From contig JBNAVJ010000001.1 of assembly GCA_049700455.1 (NCBI GenBank), positions 248,001-312,000 of the forward strand: a stretch of DNA of 64,000 bases, given 5' to 3'. The position numbers and the translations under genes were made by a program. Below are positions 7,857-15,069 of the stretch, one piece after another. The number at the start of each line of letters is the position of its first letter. Position 1 is the stretch's first letter. Under the pieces are notes generated by a model. The model was not told where the DNA came from and made no database searches. It was given only the letters and a program-made list of their open reading frames with translations. Source of the DNA: JBNAVJ01 sp049700455. Its GTDB lineage: Bacteria; Bacteroidota; Ignavibacteria; Tepidaquicellales; Tepidaquicellaceae.

Positions 7857-8304
7857 AGATTCACAAGTAGAAATGATTGAATTGGTTTTACCTAACGATA
7901 CTAATATGTTGGGAAACCTGTTAGGTGGGCGTTTAATGCACTGGATAGATATAGCTGCAGCCCTTGCTGCCGCTAAACATTGCAATAATGTTGCCGTTAC
8001 AGCTGAAGTGGATAAGTTGAGATTTAAACTTCCTATCAAGTTGGGAGACATTGTATACCTCAAGGCATCCGTAAATAGAGCTTTCAAAACTTCTATGGAA
8101 GTAGGAGTAAAAGTTGAAGTAGAAAATATACAAACCGGAGAAAAGAAACATGCAAATAGCGCCTATCTTACTTTTGTAAATCTTGACAAACATACTGGAA
8201 AACCTATCTCAGTACCCGAAATCATACCTGAAACACCTGAGGAAAAAAGGCGTTTTGAAGAAGCTCTCATTCGCAGAAATAAAAGGCTGGAAGAATCAAA
8301 GTAG
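7837..8304 (+). CDS. Acyl-CoA thioesterase, hotdog fold (YciA/BFIT-like)
   Basis: The 155-residue protein has the hotdog signature of cytosolic acyl-CoA hydrolases: MIELVLPNDTNMLGNLLGGRLMHWID, in which the N-terminal asparagine/aspartate region and the GG-LMHWID helix form the active site. It continues with AAKHCNNVAVTAEVDKLRF and a C-terminal basic helix. These enzymes release free fatty acid and CoA from acyl-CoA. The start (ATG 7837) lies inside the end of bamD; no better internal ATG fits the family N-terminus. It is followed 3 nt later by the ABC ATPase. Substrate chain length cannot be told from sequence. Confidence 0.88.
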   Translation: MLAKKVKDSQVEMIELVLPNDTNMLGNLLGGRLMHWIDIAAALAAAKHCNNVAVTAEVDKLRFKLPIKLGDIVYLKASVNRAFKTSMEVGVKVEVENIQTGEKKHANSAYLTFVNLDKHTGKPISVPEIIPETPEEKRRFEEALIRRNKRLEESK

Positions 8305-8307
8305 TTT

Positions 8308-8967
8308 ATGGCAAAGAATATTGAACTGAAGTGCAAAATGCTGGGAAAACATTTTGGAAACAAAGCTATCTTTTCAAATCTCAGTTTTAAGCTTACCAAC
8401 ACACAGTCCTTGGTAGTAACGGGAAGAAATGGAACGGGTAAATCAACTTTACTAAAAATTCTCGCTACTCTTATAAAGCCAGATGTTGGAAAATATTCAA
8501 TGTCAATAGATGGAATTGAGCTTGAAAAAAACAAGTTTTTTAAACACATTGGCATGTTGGCTCCTTATATTAACCTGTACGATGAATTAACAGGATATGA
8601 GAATCTTATGTTGTTTGGACAGCTTCGTAATAGCTATTTTACCAAAGAGGACAAAAATCGAGTACTGGAACTTTTAAGTAAAGTAAACCTTTACACCAAG
8701 AGGAATGAGTACTTTAGGAACTACTCTTCCGGAATGAAGCAGAGACTAAAACTTGCTTTTGCCATTCAACACTCCCCTTCCATATTACTACTCGACGAAC
8801 CCCGCACCAATCTTGATGTTGAAGGTATTAACATAGTATATGATATAATAGAAGAACAAAAGAAATCAGGGATTGTTATAATTGCTACTAATGACTTAGA
8901 TGATATTAATCTCTGTATAGAAAAAATAAATATTGAAGATTTCAATTCGGCAGAGTTTTTATTATAA
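8308..8967 (+). CDS. ccmA: ABC transporter ATP-binding protein, heme exporter CcmA-like
   Basis: A 219-residue nucleotide-binding subunit with Walker A GRNGTGKST (about 38-46), the signature YSSGMKQRLKLAFA, Walker B ILLLDEPRTNLD, and the switch region IATNDLDD, in which asparagine replaces the usual switch histidine. The short length and the TNLDVEG pattern are close to CcmA of the cytochrome c maturation system. That would suit a genome with pentaheme ActA, but no ccmB/C gene follows: the next gene is a thioredoxin after a 114-nt gap. So the CcmA assignment is a best guess and the protein may be the ATPase of another small exporter. The missing H-loop histidine is worth noting. Confidence 0.75.
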   Translation: MAKNIELKCKMLGKHFGNKAIFSNLSFKLTNTQSLVVTGRNGTGKSTLLKILATLIKPDVGKYSMSIDGIELEKNKFFKHIGMLAPYINLYDELTGYENLMLFGQLRNSYFTKEDKNRVLELLSKVNLYTKRNEYFRNYSSGMKQRLKLAFAIQHSPSILLLDEPRTNLDVEGINIVYDIIEEQKKSGIVIIATNDLDDINLCIEKINIEDFNSAEFLL

Positions 8968-9033
8968 CTCTAAATTTTTAGTTTTATCCCATACACAAAT
9001 TTATCACTTGATATTTAATATTATTTTAAGTAA

Positions 9034-9063
9034 CTTGCTAATAACAAATATTGCTAATAGCAA
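9034..9063. promoter_or_regulatory. Candidate operator: two tandem TTGCTA-A-TAGCAA-like palindromes
   Basis: A perfect 13-nt palindrome TTGCTAATAGCAA lies at 9051-9063, and an imperfect copy TTGCTAATAACAA lies 17 nt earlier at 9034-9046. The pair ends 18 nt before the ATG of the thioredoxin gene. Sites of this size and symmetry are typical of MarR-family dimers (the SlyA site also contains TAGCAA halves), and a MarR gene lies 664 nt downstream. Regulation of this block by that protein is inference. Confidence 0.55.
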
Positions 9064-9081
9064 CTAATTAACATAACAGCG

Positions 9082-9615
9082 ATGAAACATATAATATTTT
9101 TGAAGAGTGTATTGTGGTTGGTAATATTAGGTTTAGGATTGGTAATAAATAGTAATGGGTGCAGCAAAAAAGATGAAGTGACAACTCAAAAACCCGACTT
9201 TTCTAACAAACAAGAAATAAAACAACAAACTAACCAACATAACACAAAAGGGAAAATGGAACATTTAACAGTAGAAACATTTAAACAAAAAGTCTTTAAT
9301 TACGATGTGAATCACGAATGGAAATTTGAAGGAGATAAACCTTGTATTATTGATTTCTATGCAGACTGGTGTGGGCCTTGCAAGATGGTTGCGCCAATTT
9401 TGGAAGAACTTGCTCAGGAATATGAAGGTCAAATTAACATTTACAAAGTTGACACAGAAACCGAACAGGAATTAGCAGCCGCTTTTGGTATTCGCAGTAT
9501 TCCCTCAATACTGTTCTGTCCTATGAATGGTCAACCTCAAATGGCAGTCGGTGCTTTACCAAAAGAGAGCTTTAAGCAAGCTATTGAAGAAATTCTTTTG
9601 AATAGTAAGAATTGA
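9082..9615 (+). CDS. Lipoprotein thioredoxin (periplasmic)
   Basis: The 177-residue protein carries a signal peptide ending in NSNGC (Cys27 as lipidation site), a polar linker rich in Gln and Lys, and a complete thioredoxin domain from about residue 60. That domain contains DFYADWCGPC (Cys97 and Cys100), the conserved GIRSIPSILF with its cis-proline, and a terminal helix. An internal ATG at residue 59 could give a cytosolic thioredoxin, but the lipoprotein signal is convincing. It sits behind a palindromic site and in front of a terminator, directly upstream of the MarR and molybdoenzyme genes. It may deliver or remove electrons or sulfane sulfur for the periplasmic sulfur enzyme (inference). 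Confidence 0.87.
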   Translation: MKHIIFLKSVLWLVILGLGLVINSNGCSKKDEVTTQKPDFSNKQEIKQQTNQHNTKGKMEHLTVETFKQKVFNYDVNHEWKFEGDKPCIIDFYADWCGPCKMVAPILEELAQEYEGQINIYKVDTETEQELAAAFGIRSIPSILFCPMNGQPQMAVGALPKESFKQAIEEILLNSKN

Positions 9616-9618
9616 CTT

Positions 9619-9644
9619 ATAACCGGGCAGTTATGCCCGGTTAT
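9619..9644 (+). terminator. Intrinsic terminator after the thioredoxin gene
   Basis: An 11-bp perfect stem, ATAACCGGGCA (9619-9629) and TGCCCGGTTAT (9634-9644), with a 4-nt loop, starts 3 nt after the stop codon and is followed by a short T-rich stretch (ATTTTAT). It separates the thioredoxin transcript from the MarR gene, or causes partial read-through. Confidence 0.8.
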
Positions 9645-9671
9645 ATTTTATCCATTTACAAGATAATAAGA

Positions 9672-9697
9672 TTTGTTTATCTGTAATATTAAACAAA
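9672..9697. promoter_or_regulatory. Inverted repeat upstream of marR
   Basis: The arms TTTGTTTA (9672-9679) and TAAACAAA (9690-9697) are perfect complements with a 10-nt spacer, 29 nt before the marR ATG. A separate 8-nt palindrome GTTTAAAC follows at 9703-9710. Either may be an autoregulatory operator; the sequences differ from the palindromes at 9034-9063. Confidence 0.45.
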
Positions 9698-9726
9698 CAA
9701 CAGTTTAAACAATACTTAAGGTTCTT

Positions 9727-10137
9727 ATGACTGCTCGCATTGTAGATTTAATAATGACCTTAAAAACTCGGTGTGCAGATAGAGAAGAAAGAATACGCAA
9801 TGAATTTTCACTTTCGCCCGCTGAATATAAAGTTCTTATTACAATTCATGAAGGAGAACATTATAACTGTAATGCACTATCGCAGAAATTAGGACTTTCT
9901 GTCTCAAGAGCCAGTCGGATTATTGAAAAATTAATCAAAAGGAAATATTTAACTCGCAAGACTCTTAAAGGGGATAGAAGACATATTATTATTACCCTCG
10001 CACCAAAAGGAATGCGTGTACAAAAAGAAATTCAAAATGTACTTGACGATTGTGAACAAGTAATTCAAAAAGTACTTACAAAATCAGAAATTAACTCCAC
10101 TTATAAAATTTTTGCTAAACTTGAGAATTGTCTTTAA
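9727..10137 (+). CDS. MarR-family transcriptional regulator, cysteine-rich
   Basis: The 136-residue protein has the winged-helix fold of MarR regulators: a helix-turn-helix around NALSQKLGLSVSRASRIIEKL (about 49-69), then the wing RKTLKGDRRHIIITLAPKG and a C-terminal dimerisation helix. It carries four cysteines (16, 48, 109 and 135), two near the ends and one just before the DNA-binding helices, which is unusual and could allow thiol- or persulfide-based sensing. It is the first gene of a plus-strand run that continues with the molybdoenzyme 25 nt later, so it probably controls that operon and itself. Ligand and target are not proven. Confidence 0.88.
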   Translation: MTARIVDLIMTLKTRCADREERIRNEFSLSPAEYKVLITIHEGEHYNCNALSQKLGLSVSRASRIIEKLIKRKYLTRKTLKGDRRHIIITLAPKGMRVQKEIQNVLDDCEQVIQKVLTKSEINSTYKIFAKLENCL

Positions 10138-10162
10138 CCTTTCAATCAATTAATTATCGTTT

Positions 10163-11293
10163 ATGAAAAAGTCTCTTTCACGGAGGAAATTTCTTAAAAT
10201 TTCAGGGGCTACTATTGGAGTATTATCTGCAAGTGGATTCATCGGCTCAGTTGTAAAAAAAGCCAGTGCACGTTATAATTCTTTCGGAATAGAAAAAGAA
10301 GAAGTTCGTATCGTTCCTTCCTTCTGTGATCTCTGTTTCTGGAAATGTGGTTTGCTTGCTTATGTTAGAAATGGGGAAATATGGAAGGTTGAAGGCAACC
10401 CTACGGATCCTTTAAGTCGTGGTAGATTATGTCCTCGTGGTACTGGGGGTGTCGGGACTTACTATGATGCTGATAGGCTTAAAGCTCCTCTAATCAGGAA
10501 GAAAAATCGTGGTGAAGAATACTGGGTTGAGGTAACCTGGGATGAGGCTCTGGATTACATAGCGGAAAAAATGACAAAGATAAAGAACACTTATGGACCA
10601 GAATCAATGGCATATTTTGTACATGGAATTGGAGGGAACTTTCTTAAACATTTGATGAAAGCATACGGGACTCCCAATATTGCTGCCCCTTCGTTTGCTC
10701 AATGTCGTGGTCCTCGTGATATAGGATTTAGGCTTACTTTCGGAGAAGATGTAGGTTCACCCGAACGAACGGATATCGCCAATGCAAAGTGTCTTGTTTT
10801 AATAGGAAGCCATCTTGGTGAAAATATGCATAATACTCAGGTTCAAGAATTCGCTGAAATGAATGGGAAAGGGGGAAGTATTATTGTTGTAGATCCAAGA
10901 TTTTCAATTGCTGCAAGCAAAGCAAAATACTATTTACCAATTAAACCAGGCACAGACTTAGCTCTATTGCTTGCCTGGATGAAAATTATTATAGATGAAA
11001 ACCTTTACGATAAAGAATACGTGGAAAAATATGGTTTTGGTTTTGAACAATTTAAAGCTTCCATTCAAGAATATACTCCTGAATGGGCATACATTGAGAC
11101 AGGAATAGAACCCTCGCTAATTTACGCTACTGCAAAGGAAATGGCTAAACACAAACCAGCAACTCTGATTCATTCAGGCCGTCATACAACCTGGTATGGC
11201 GACGATACACAAAGAAGTCGAGCAATTGCTTTACTTAACGCTTTATTCGGTAGTTGGGGACGAAAGGGGGGTATTATTATCCTGTTTCATTAG
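10163..11293 (+). CDS. psrA: Polysulfide/thiosulfate reductase-like molybdopterin catalytic subunit, N-terminal part (frameshifted)
   Basis: The 376 residues are the first half of a PsrA/PhsA-type Mo-bisPGD enzyme. A Tat signal (SRRKFLKISGA, residues 6-16) is followed by the [4Fe-4S] site with Cys55, Cys58, Cys62 and Cys90 (CDLCFWKC and GRLCPRG). Cys181 in PSFAQCRGPRD is the likely Mo ligand, consistent with a sulfur- rather than nitrate-reducing clade. The cofactor domain continues to GSWGRKGG, where the frame is lost at a run of six G (11266-11271). The reading frame then runs into a short unrelated tail (IIILFH) and a stop. The rest continues in the -1 frame in the next entry. Periplasmic, with the ferredoxin and NrfD subunits encoded downstream. 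Confidence 0.87.
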   Translation: MKKSLSRRKFLKISGATIGVLSASGFIGSVVKKASARYNSFGIEKEEVRIVPSFCDLCFWKCGLLAYVRNGEIWKVEGNPTDPLSRGRLCPRGTGGVGTYYDADRLKAPLIRKKNRGEEYWVEVTWDEALDYIAEKMTKIKNTYGPESMAYFVHGIGGNFLKHLMKAYGTPNIAAPSFAQCRGPRDIGFRLTFGEDVGSPERTDIANAKCLVLIGSHLGENMHNTQVQEFAEMNGKGGSIIVVDPRFSIAASKAKYYLPIKPGTDLALLLAWMKIIIDENLYDKEYVEKYGFGFEQFKASIQEYTPEWAYIETGIEPSLIYATAKEMAKHKPATLIHSGRHTTWYGDDTQRSRAIALLNALFGSWGRKGGIIILFH

Positions 11294-12384
11294 ATGTACC
11301 AAATTACCCATATCCACCTTATCCAAAGCCAGAAAAACCAAAAGTTGATAATCCTAACAATTCAGTTTATCCATTTGCATCAGAGTCTCACGATACAGTA
11401 ACAACTGGTATTCGCACTGCTACAATTACAGGACAACCATACCCAATAAAAGCGTGGTTCTGTTACGGAACTAATCTTTTATATTCTATGCCAAATCAGG
11501 ATGAGACAATCCGTGCTATTCAAAACCTCGACTTACTTGTTGTGGTAGATGTAATCCCAAGTGAACTTGCTGGTTGGGCTGATGTTGTTCTACCAGAGTC
11601 TACTTATCTTGAACGTTATGATGACCTCAATGTTGAACTTTTCCGCGAACCTTTTGTAGCATTGAGACAACCTGTAATCGATTCCCCTAACGAACAAAAA
11701 CCTAATTGGTGGATAGCTAAGAAACTTGCTGATAGATTGGGACTTGGTCACTATTTCCCATGGAATAATATAGAAGAATATCTCCAATATAGACTGAATG
11801 CAATAGGTACAAGTCTTGAGGAAATACGCAAGACAGGAATACTGAAAGGACCAAAGCAACCAATTTATTTCGAAGAGGGGGTAAAACCAGTATTTGCAAC
11901 ACCTTCAGGAAAAATCGAATTTTATTCTTTACAATTACAAGACAAGGGATTTGATCCAGTACCAAAATATAAGAGACACCCAGAACCCCCGGTTGGTTAT
12001 TTCAGACTTTTGTTTGGTAGAGCTCCAGTACATACCTTTAGCAAGACTCAAAACAATCCAATACTTGCAGATATGATGAATGAAAATGAAGTCTGGATAA
12101 ACAGAAATATAGGGATAAGGTATGGTCTTAAAAATGGACAATATATTAAATTAAAGAACCAAGACGGAAAAATTAGCAATAAGGTAAAAGTGAAGTTAAC
12201 CGAAAGAATTAGACCCGATTGTGTCTATATGGTACACGGATTCGGTCACAATTCAAAAATGTTAAAAAAAGCATATATGAAAGGCGCTAACGATGCTGAA
12301 CTAATCACACGGTATGAAATTGACCCTTTAATGGGGGGGAATGGAATGAACGTTAACTTTGTAACTTTTGAAATTATAAACTAA
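11254..12384 (+). CDS. psrA: Polysulfide/thiosulfate reductase-like molybdopterin catalytic subunit, C-terminal part (frameshifted)
   Basis: This frame holds the second half of the same enzyme; real homology begins at GGYYYPVS around 11266. It includes the domain with WFCYGTNLLYSMPNQ, the WADVVLPESTYLERYD motif near the Mo cofactor, the RAPVHTFSKTQNN segment and the C-terminal cofactor-binding domain (VKVKLTERIRPDCVYMVHGFGH). Together the halves give about 740 residues, the normal PsrA/PhsA length. The first codons here (TTG at 11254) are not a real start. The split is most simply a one-base loss in a G tract: either a sequencing error, a recent mutation or phase variation, or a -1 ribosomal frameshift at A-AAG-GGG (11265-11271). 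Everything downstream stays open and well conserved, which argues against an old pseudogene. Confidence 0.85.
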   Translation: MGTKGGYYYPVSLDVPNYPYPPYPKPEKPKVDNPNNSVYPFASESHDTVTTGIRTATITGQPYPIKAWFCYGTNLLYSMPNQDETIRAIQNLDLLVVVDVIPSELAGWADVVLPESTYLERYDDLNVELFREPFVALRQPVIDSPNEQKPNWWIAKKLADRLGLGHYFPWNNIEEYLQYRLNAIGTSLEEIRKTGILKGPKQPIYFEEGVKPVFATPSGKIEFYSLQLQDKGFDPVPKYKRHPEPPVGYFRLLFGRAPVHTFSKTQNNPILADMMNENEVWINRNIGIRYGLKNGQYIKLKNQDGKISNKVKVKLTERIRPDCVYMVHGFGHNSKMLKKAYMKGANDAELITRYEIDPLMGGNGMNVNFVTFEIIN

Positions 12385-12398
12385 ACTAATTTCCAATT

Positions 12399-12938
12399 AT
12401 GGCACGTTTTGGAATGGTAATAGACACGAAAAAGTGTGTTGGTTGTATGGATTGTGTTGTTGCTTGTAAAACAGAAAACAACGTACCGGAAGGATTTAAT
12501 AAAGATTGGATTACTTATGATGCAAAGGGAAAATTTCCCAACATTCAATTCCAAATTAGATCTGAAAGATGTAACCATTGCGATAATCCACCCTGTGTTT
12601 ATTGCTGCCCTTGTGGAGCAAGTCACATTCACGAGCTGGGTGGGGTAGTTCTTGTTCACCATGATAAATGTAGTGGTTGTAAAGCCTGCATCGCTGCTTG
12701 TCCTTATGATGCAAGGTTTATTCATCCTGATGGTTATGCAGATAAGTGCACGTTTTGTATTCATAGAGTTGAAAAGGGGCTTGATCCAGCATGTGTTGCT
12801 GTTTGTCCTACACATTGTATGTATTTTGGAGATCTGGAAGATCCAAATAGTGAAGTTAGTAAATTATTACAATCAAGGAAGTACAAGACCCTGCTCCCAG
12901 AAGCAGGAACTAAACCTCAGATTTTCTATCTCGAATAA
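12399..12938 (+). CDS. psrB: Ferredoxin-type iron-sulfur electron transfer subunit (PsrB/PhsB/NrfC-like)
   Basis: The 179-residue protein has sixteen cysteines in four groups that bind four [4Fe-4S] clusters: CVGCMDCVVAC near residue 13, CNHCDNPPCVYCCP near 58, CSGCKACIAACPY near 89, and the split CTFC...CVAVCP group near 113-136. This is the four-cluster arrangement of the beta subunits of complex iron-sulfur molybdoenzymes. It moves electrons between the membrane subunit and the molybdopterin subunit and is probably co-exported with the Tat substrate PsrA, since it has no signal of its own. It starts 14 nt after psrA and is followed 21 nt later by the membrane subunit. Confidence 0.92.
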   Translation: MARFGMVIDTKKCVGCMDCVVACKTENNVPEGFNKDWITYDAKGKFPNIQFQIRSERCNHCDNPPCVYCCPCGASHIHELGGVVLVHHDKCSGCKACIAACPYDARFIHPDGYADKCTFCIHRVEKGLDPACVAVCPTHCMYFGDLEDPNSEVSKLLQSRKYKTLLPEAGTKPQIFYLE

Positions 12939-12959
12939 CTTTTATCAGGAGATTTTACT

Positions 12960-13910
12960 ATGCAAGAGTTAACAATAACGCGTCACAATGAGCTGGTAGA
13001 TCCAGTAATGCACATTTATGGATGGGAGATAGCCGTTTACCTTTTTCTTGGTGGCTTGGTAGCCGGAATGATGATTATTTCAGGATATCTTATTGTAAAA
13101 GGGAAAGTTAAAAATGATTATTGCTCGTGTTTCTTCACTCCTATGTTAAGCTTTATTTTACTAAGCGTTGGAATGCTTGCTTTGTTTCTGGACCTGGAAC
13201 ATAAATTTTATTTTTGGAGAATGTATGTAACTTTTCAGATTACTTCGCCGATGTCATGGGGAGCCTGGATTTTAGTTCTTGTTTATCCAGCCTTAATTTT
13301 TAATATGATACTCCGGGTCCCATGGTATCTGCCAAGAAAACTGGCATTTATAGAAAAATGGTCAGAAAAAATAAATGCACGTCCTGTTTATATCAAACTC
13401 ATCGGATTTAGTAACATCTTTATAGGTATTGCACTGGGAATTTACACAGGTATTTTATTGAGTTCATTTGGTGCACGACCACTATGGAATAGTTCTGTAC
13501 TTGGTCCTTTGTTTTTAGCCTCCGGACTATCTTCCGCATCAGCCTTGATTCATATGATTACTAAAAATGTAGAAGAAAGAAAACTTTTTGCAAAAGCAGA
13601 CAATATGTTTTTGGCCATTGAGTTATTATTCATTATGCTTCTAATTATAGGTTTATTATCATCAACACAAGCACATATTGATGCCATAAAAATTATTCTA
13701 TCAGGAAGTTATGCTCCGATATTCTGGATATTTGTAATAGGTACCGGTATAATCGTTCCTCTTATTATTCAACCTCTTGCAGTCAAAAATAGAATTAAGC
13801 ATACACCAGTAGCACCATTATTAGTAATTGTTGGGGGACTTATTTTACGATTTGTAATTGTGTATGCAGGACAATTAAGTCACTGGACTAAAAAAACTTT
13901 TGTAGAATAA
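12960..13910 (+). CDS. psrC: NrfD/PsrC-type membrane quinone-interacting subunit
   Basis: The 316-residue integral membrane protein has about eight hydrophobic helices. The first contains GWEIAVYLFLGGLVAGMM, and others include ISPMSWGAWILVLVYP-like and LLVIVGGLILRFVIVYAGQ segments, all typical of NrfD. It exchanges electrons with menaquinol and anchors PsrAB to the periplasmic face. A strong Shine-Dalgarno (AGGAG, 12947-12951) stands 8 nt before the ATG. It is followed 13 nt later by YeeE/YedE genes. Psr, Phs, Ttr and Sre complexes all use such a subunit, so the physiological substrate is not settled by this gene. Confidence 0.92.
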   Translation: MQELTITRHNELVDPVMHIYGWEIAVYLFLGGLVAGMMIISGYLIVKGKVKNDYCSCFFTPMLSFILLSVGMLALFLDLEHKFYFWRMYVTFQITSPMSWGAWILVLVYPALIFNMILRVPWYLPRKLAFIEKWSEKINARPVYIKLIGFSNIFIGIALGIYTGILLSSFGARPLWNSSVLGPLFLASGLSSASALIHMITKNVEERKLFAKADNMFLAIELLFIMLLIIGLLSSTQAHIDAIKIILSGSYAPIFWIFVIGTGIIVPLIIQPLAVKNRIKHTPVAPLLVIVGGLILRFVIVYAGQLSHWTKKTFVE

Positions 13911-13923
13911 AAATTTATCATCT

Positions 13924-14466
13924 ATGGAATTGAAAGAAACACTTGAACAAAAATTCAAACCGAAGCCTTTTATGAATCCTTATCTTGCTGGTATAGGCCT
14001 TGGTATAGTATTGCTTTTTGCCTTTGTAATTATGGGGCGTGGTTTAGGAGCAAGTGGGGCAATGTCATCTACTTTGGTTGCAGCAATTAATTTCATCGTT
14101 CCATCACATATTCAGTCTAATGAACATTACGCGGAATATTATGAGGGGGGAAATAATCCACTTAAAGACTGGCTTGTTTTTGAAGTACTTGGTGTTCTTG
14201 TAGGAGGATTTATCTCAGGCACTCTTGCACATAGAACAAAATTTACCATTGAAAAAAGTGATTATTACTCAAACAGGAAAAGGCTAACTTTTGCTTTTAT
14301 TGGGGGAGCAATGATGGGATTTGGAGCTAAACTTGCTCGTGGCTGTACAAGCGGACAGGCACTGACCGGGGGAGCTTTGCTAAACCTTGGTAGCTGGGTA
14401 TTTATGTTATGTGTTTTTGCAGGAGCTTATGCATTAGCATATTTCGTAAGGAGGCAGTGGATATGA
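13924..14466 (+). CDS. YeeE/YedE (TsuA-type) sulfur transporter, first half-protein
   Basis: A 180-residue membrane protein with the family motif LARGCTSGQALTGG, whose Cys141 corresponds to the substrate-passing cysteines of thiosulfate transporters of the YeeE/YedE (TsuA) family. About four or five hydrophobic helices are visible, with a polar loop around residues 60-82. Full-length TsuA is about 350 residues; here, as in many bacteria, it is made as two short proteins. The stop overlaps the start of the second half by 4 nt (ATGA), so the two are made together. It follows psrC by 13 nt. Uptake of thiosulfate or another sulfur compound is inferred from the family. Confidence 0.87.
   Translation: MELKETLEQKFKPKPFMNPYLAGIGLGIVLLFAFVIMGRGLGASGAMSSTLVAAINFIVPSHIQSNEHYAEYYEGGNNPLKDWLVFEVLGVLVGGFISGTLAHRTKFTIEKSDYYSNRKRLTFAFIGGAMMGFGAKLARGCTSGQALTGGALLNLGSWVFMLCVFAGAYALAYFVRRQWI
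14448..14454 (+). promoter_or_regulatory. Ribosome binding site that decides the start of the second YeeE gene
   Basis: AAGGAGG lies 8 nt before ATG 14463, inside the end of the first YeeE gene. It supports ATG 14463 over the in-frame ATG 18 codons earlier (14409). Confidence 0.75.
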
Positions 14467-15050
14467 ATGCACCATTTTATAAATACGGACTTTTTGGGGA
14501 TAATGTTAGTTTAATCATCGCTTTTATTATTGGTATTGGATTTGGCTTTTTTTTGGAAAGGGCGGGATTTGGTAGCGCACGAAAATTGGCAGCACAATTC
14601 TATTTCACTGATATGACTGTTTTAAAAGTTATGTTTACTGCTATTGTAACTGCTATGTTGGGTGTGTATTATTTATCTGTGTTTGGACTTTTAGACCTTT
14701 CTATGATTTATCTGGTACCAACAAACATCTTACCCCAAGTTATAGGGGGCTTTATTTTAGGATTTGGATTTGTAGTAGGAGGGTATTGCCCTGGAACTTC
14801 CTGTGTGTCGGCAGTAACTGGTCGAATTGATGGAATGATTTTCTTAGTTGGAGTATTTTTCGGAATCTTTGTGTTTGGAGAACTTTATCCGCTAATTAAG
14901 GGATTTTACAATGCAACACCTATGGGGCAGATTACTATCCCAATCTGGGCTCATTTACCTTATGGGCTTGTAGTATTTGGTGTGGTAGTTATGGCTGTGG
15001 GAGCTTTTGCTCTTGCTGAGTGGGCTGAAAAGAAAAATGCAAAATCTTAA
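14463..15050 (+). CDS. YeeE/YedE (TsuA-type) sulfur transporter, second half-protein
   Basis: A 195-residue membrane protein with the two repeat motifs of the family: FLERAGFGSARKLA (about 30-43) and GGYCPGTSCVSAVTG (106-120), with Cys109 and Cys114. It complements the upstream half-protein to make one transporter with cysteines on both sides of the substrate path. About five hydrophobic helices are visible. The start is set by the strong ribosome binding site at 14448-14454 and the ATGA overlap. A membrane-bound rhodanese-like gene follows 19 nt later, a frequent partner of YeeE proteins. Confidence 0.87.
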   Translation: MNAPFYKYGLFGDNVSLIIAFIIGIGFGFFLERAGFGSARKLAAQFYFTDMTVLKVMFTAIVTAMLGVYYLSVFGLLDLSMIYLVPTNILPQVIGGFILGFGFVVGGYCPGTSCVSAVTGRIDGMIFLVGVFFGIFVFGELYPLIKGFYNATPMGQITIPIWAHLPYGLVVFGVVVMAVGAFALAEWAEKKNAKS

Positions 15051-15069
15051 CATAACAAAATTACATTCT

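Noticed and set aside
11590..12141. Four short ORFs inside the C-terminal half of the molybdoenzyme
   Set aside because: All overlap the conserved PsrA frame and show no family features.
12381..12815. 144-residue minus-strand ORF antisense to the ferredoxin subunit gene
   Set aside because: The plus strand encodes four conserved Fe-S cluster motifs; the antisense frame is a by-product.
15007..15069. Longer N-terminus for the rhodanese-like protein
   Set aside because: It would overlap the YeeE gene and add residues in front of a clean signal-anchor; ATG 15070 is preferred, though not proven.
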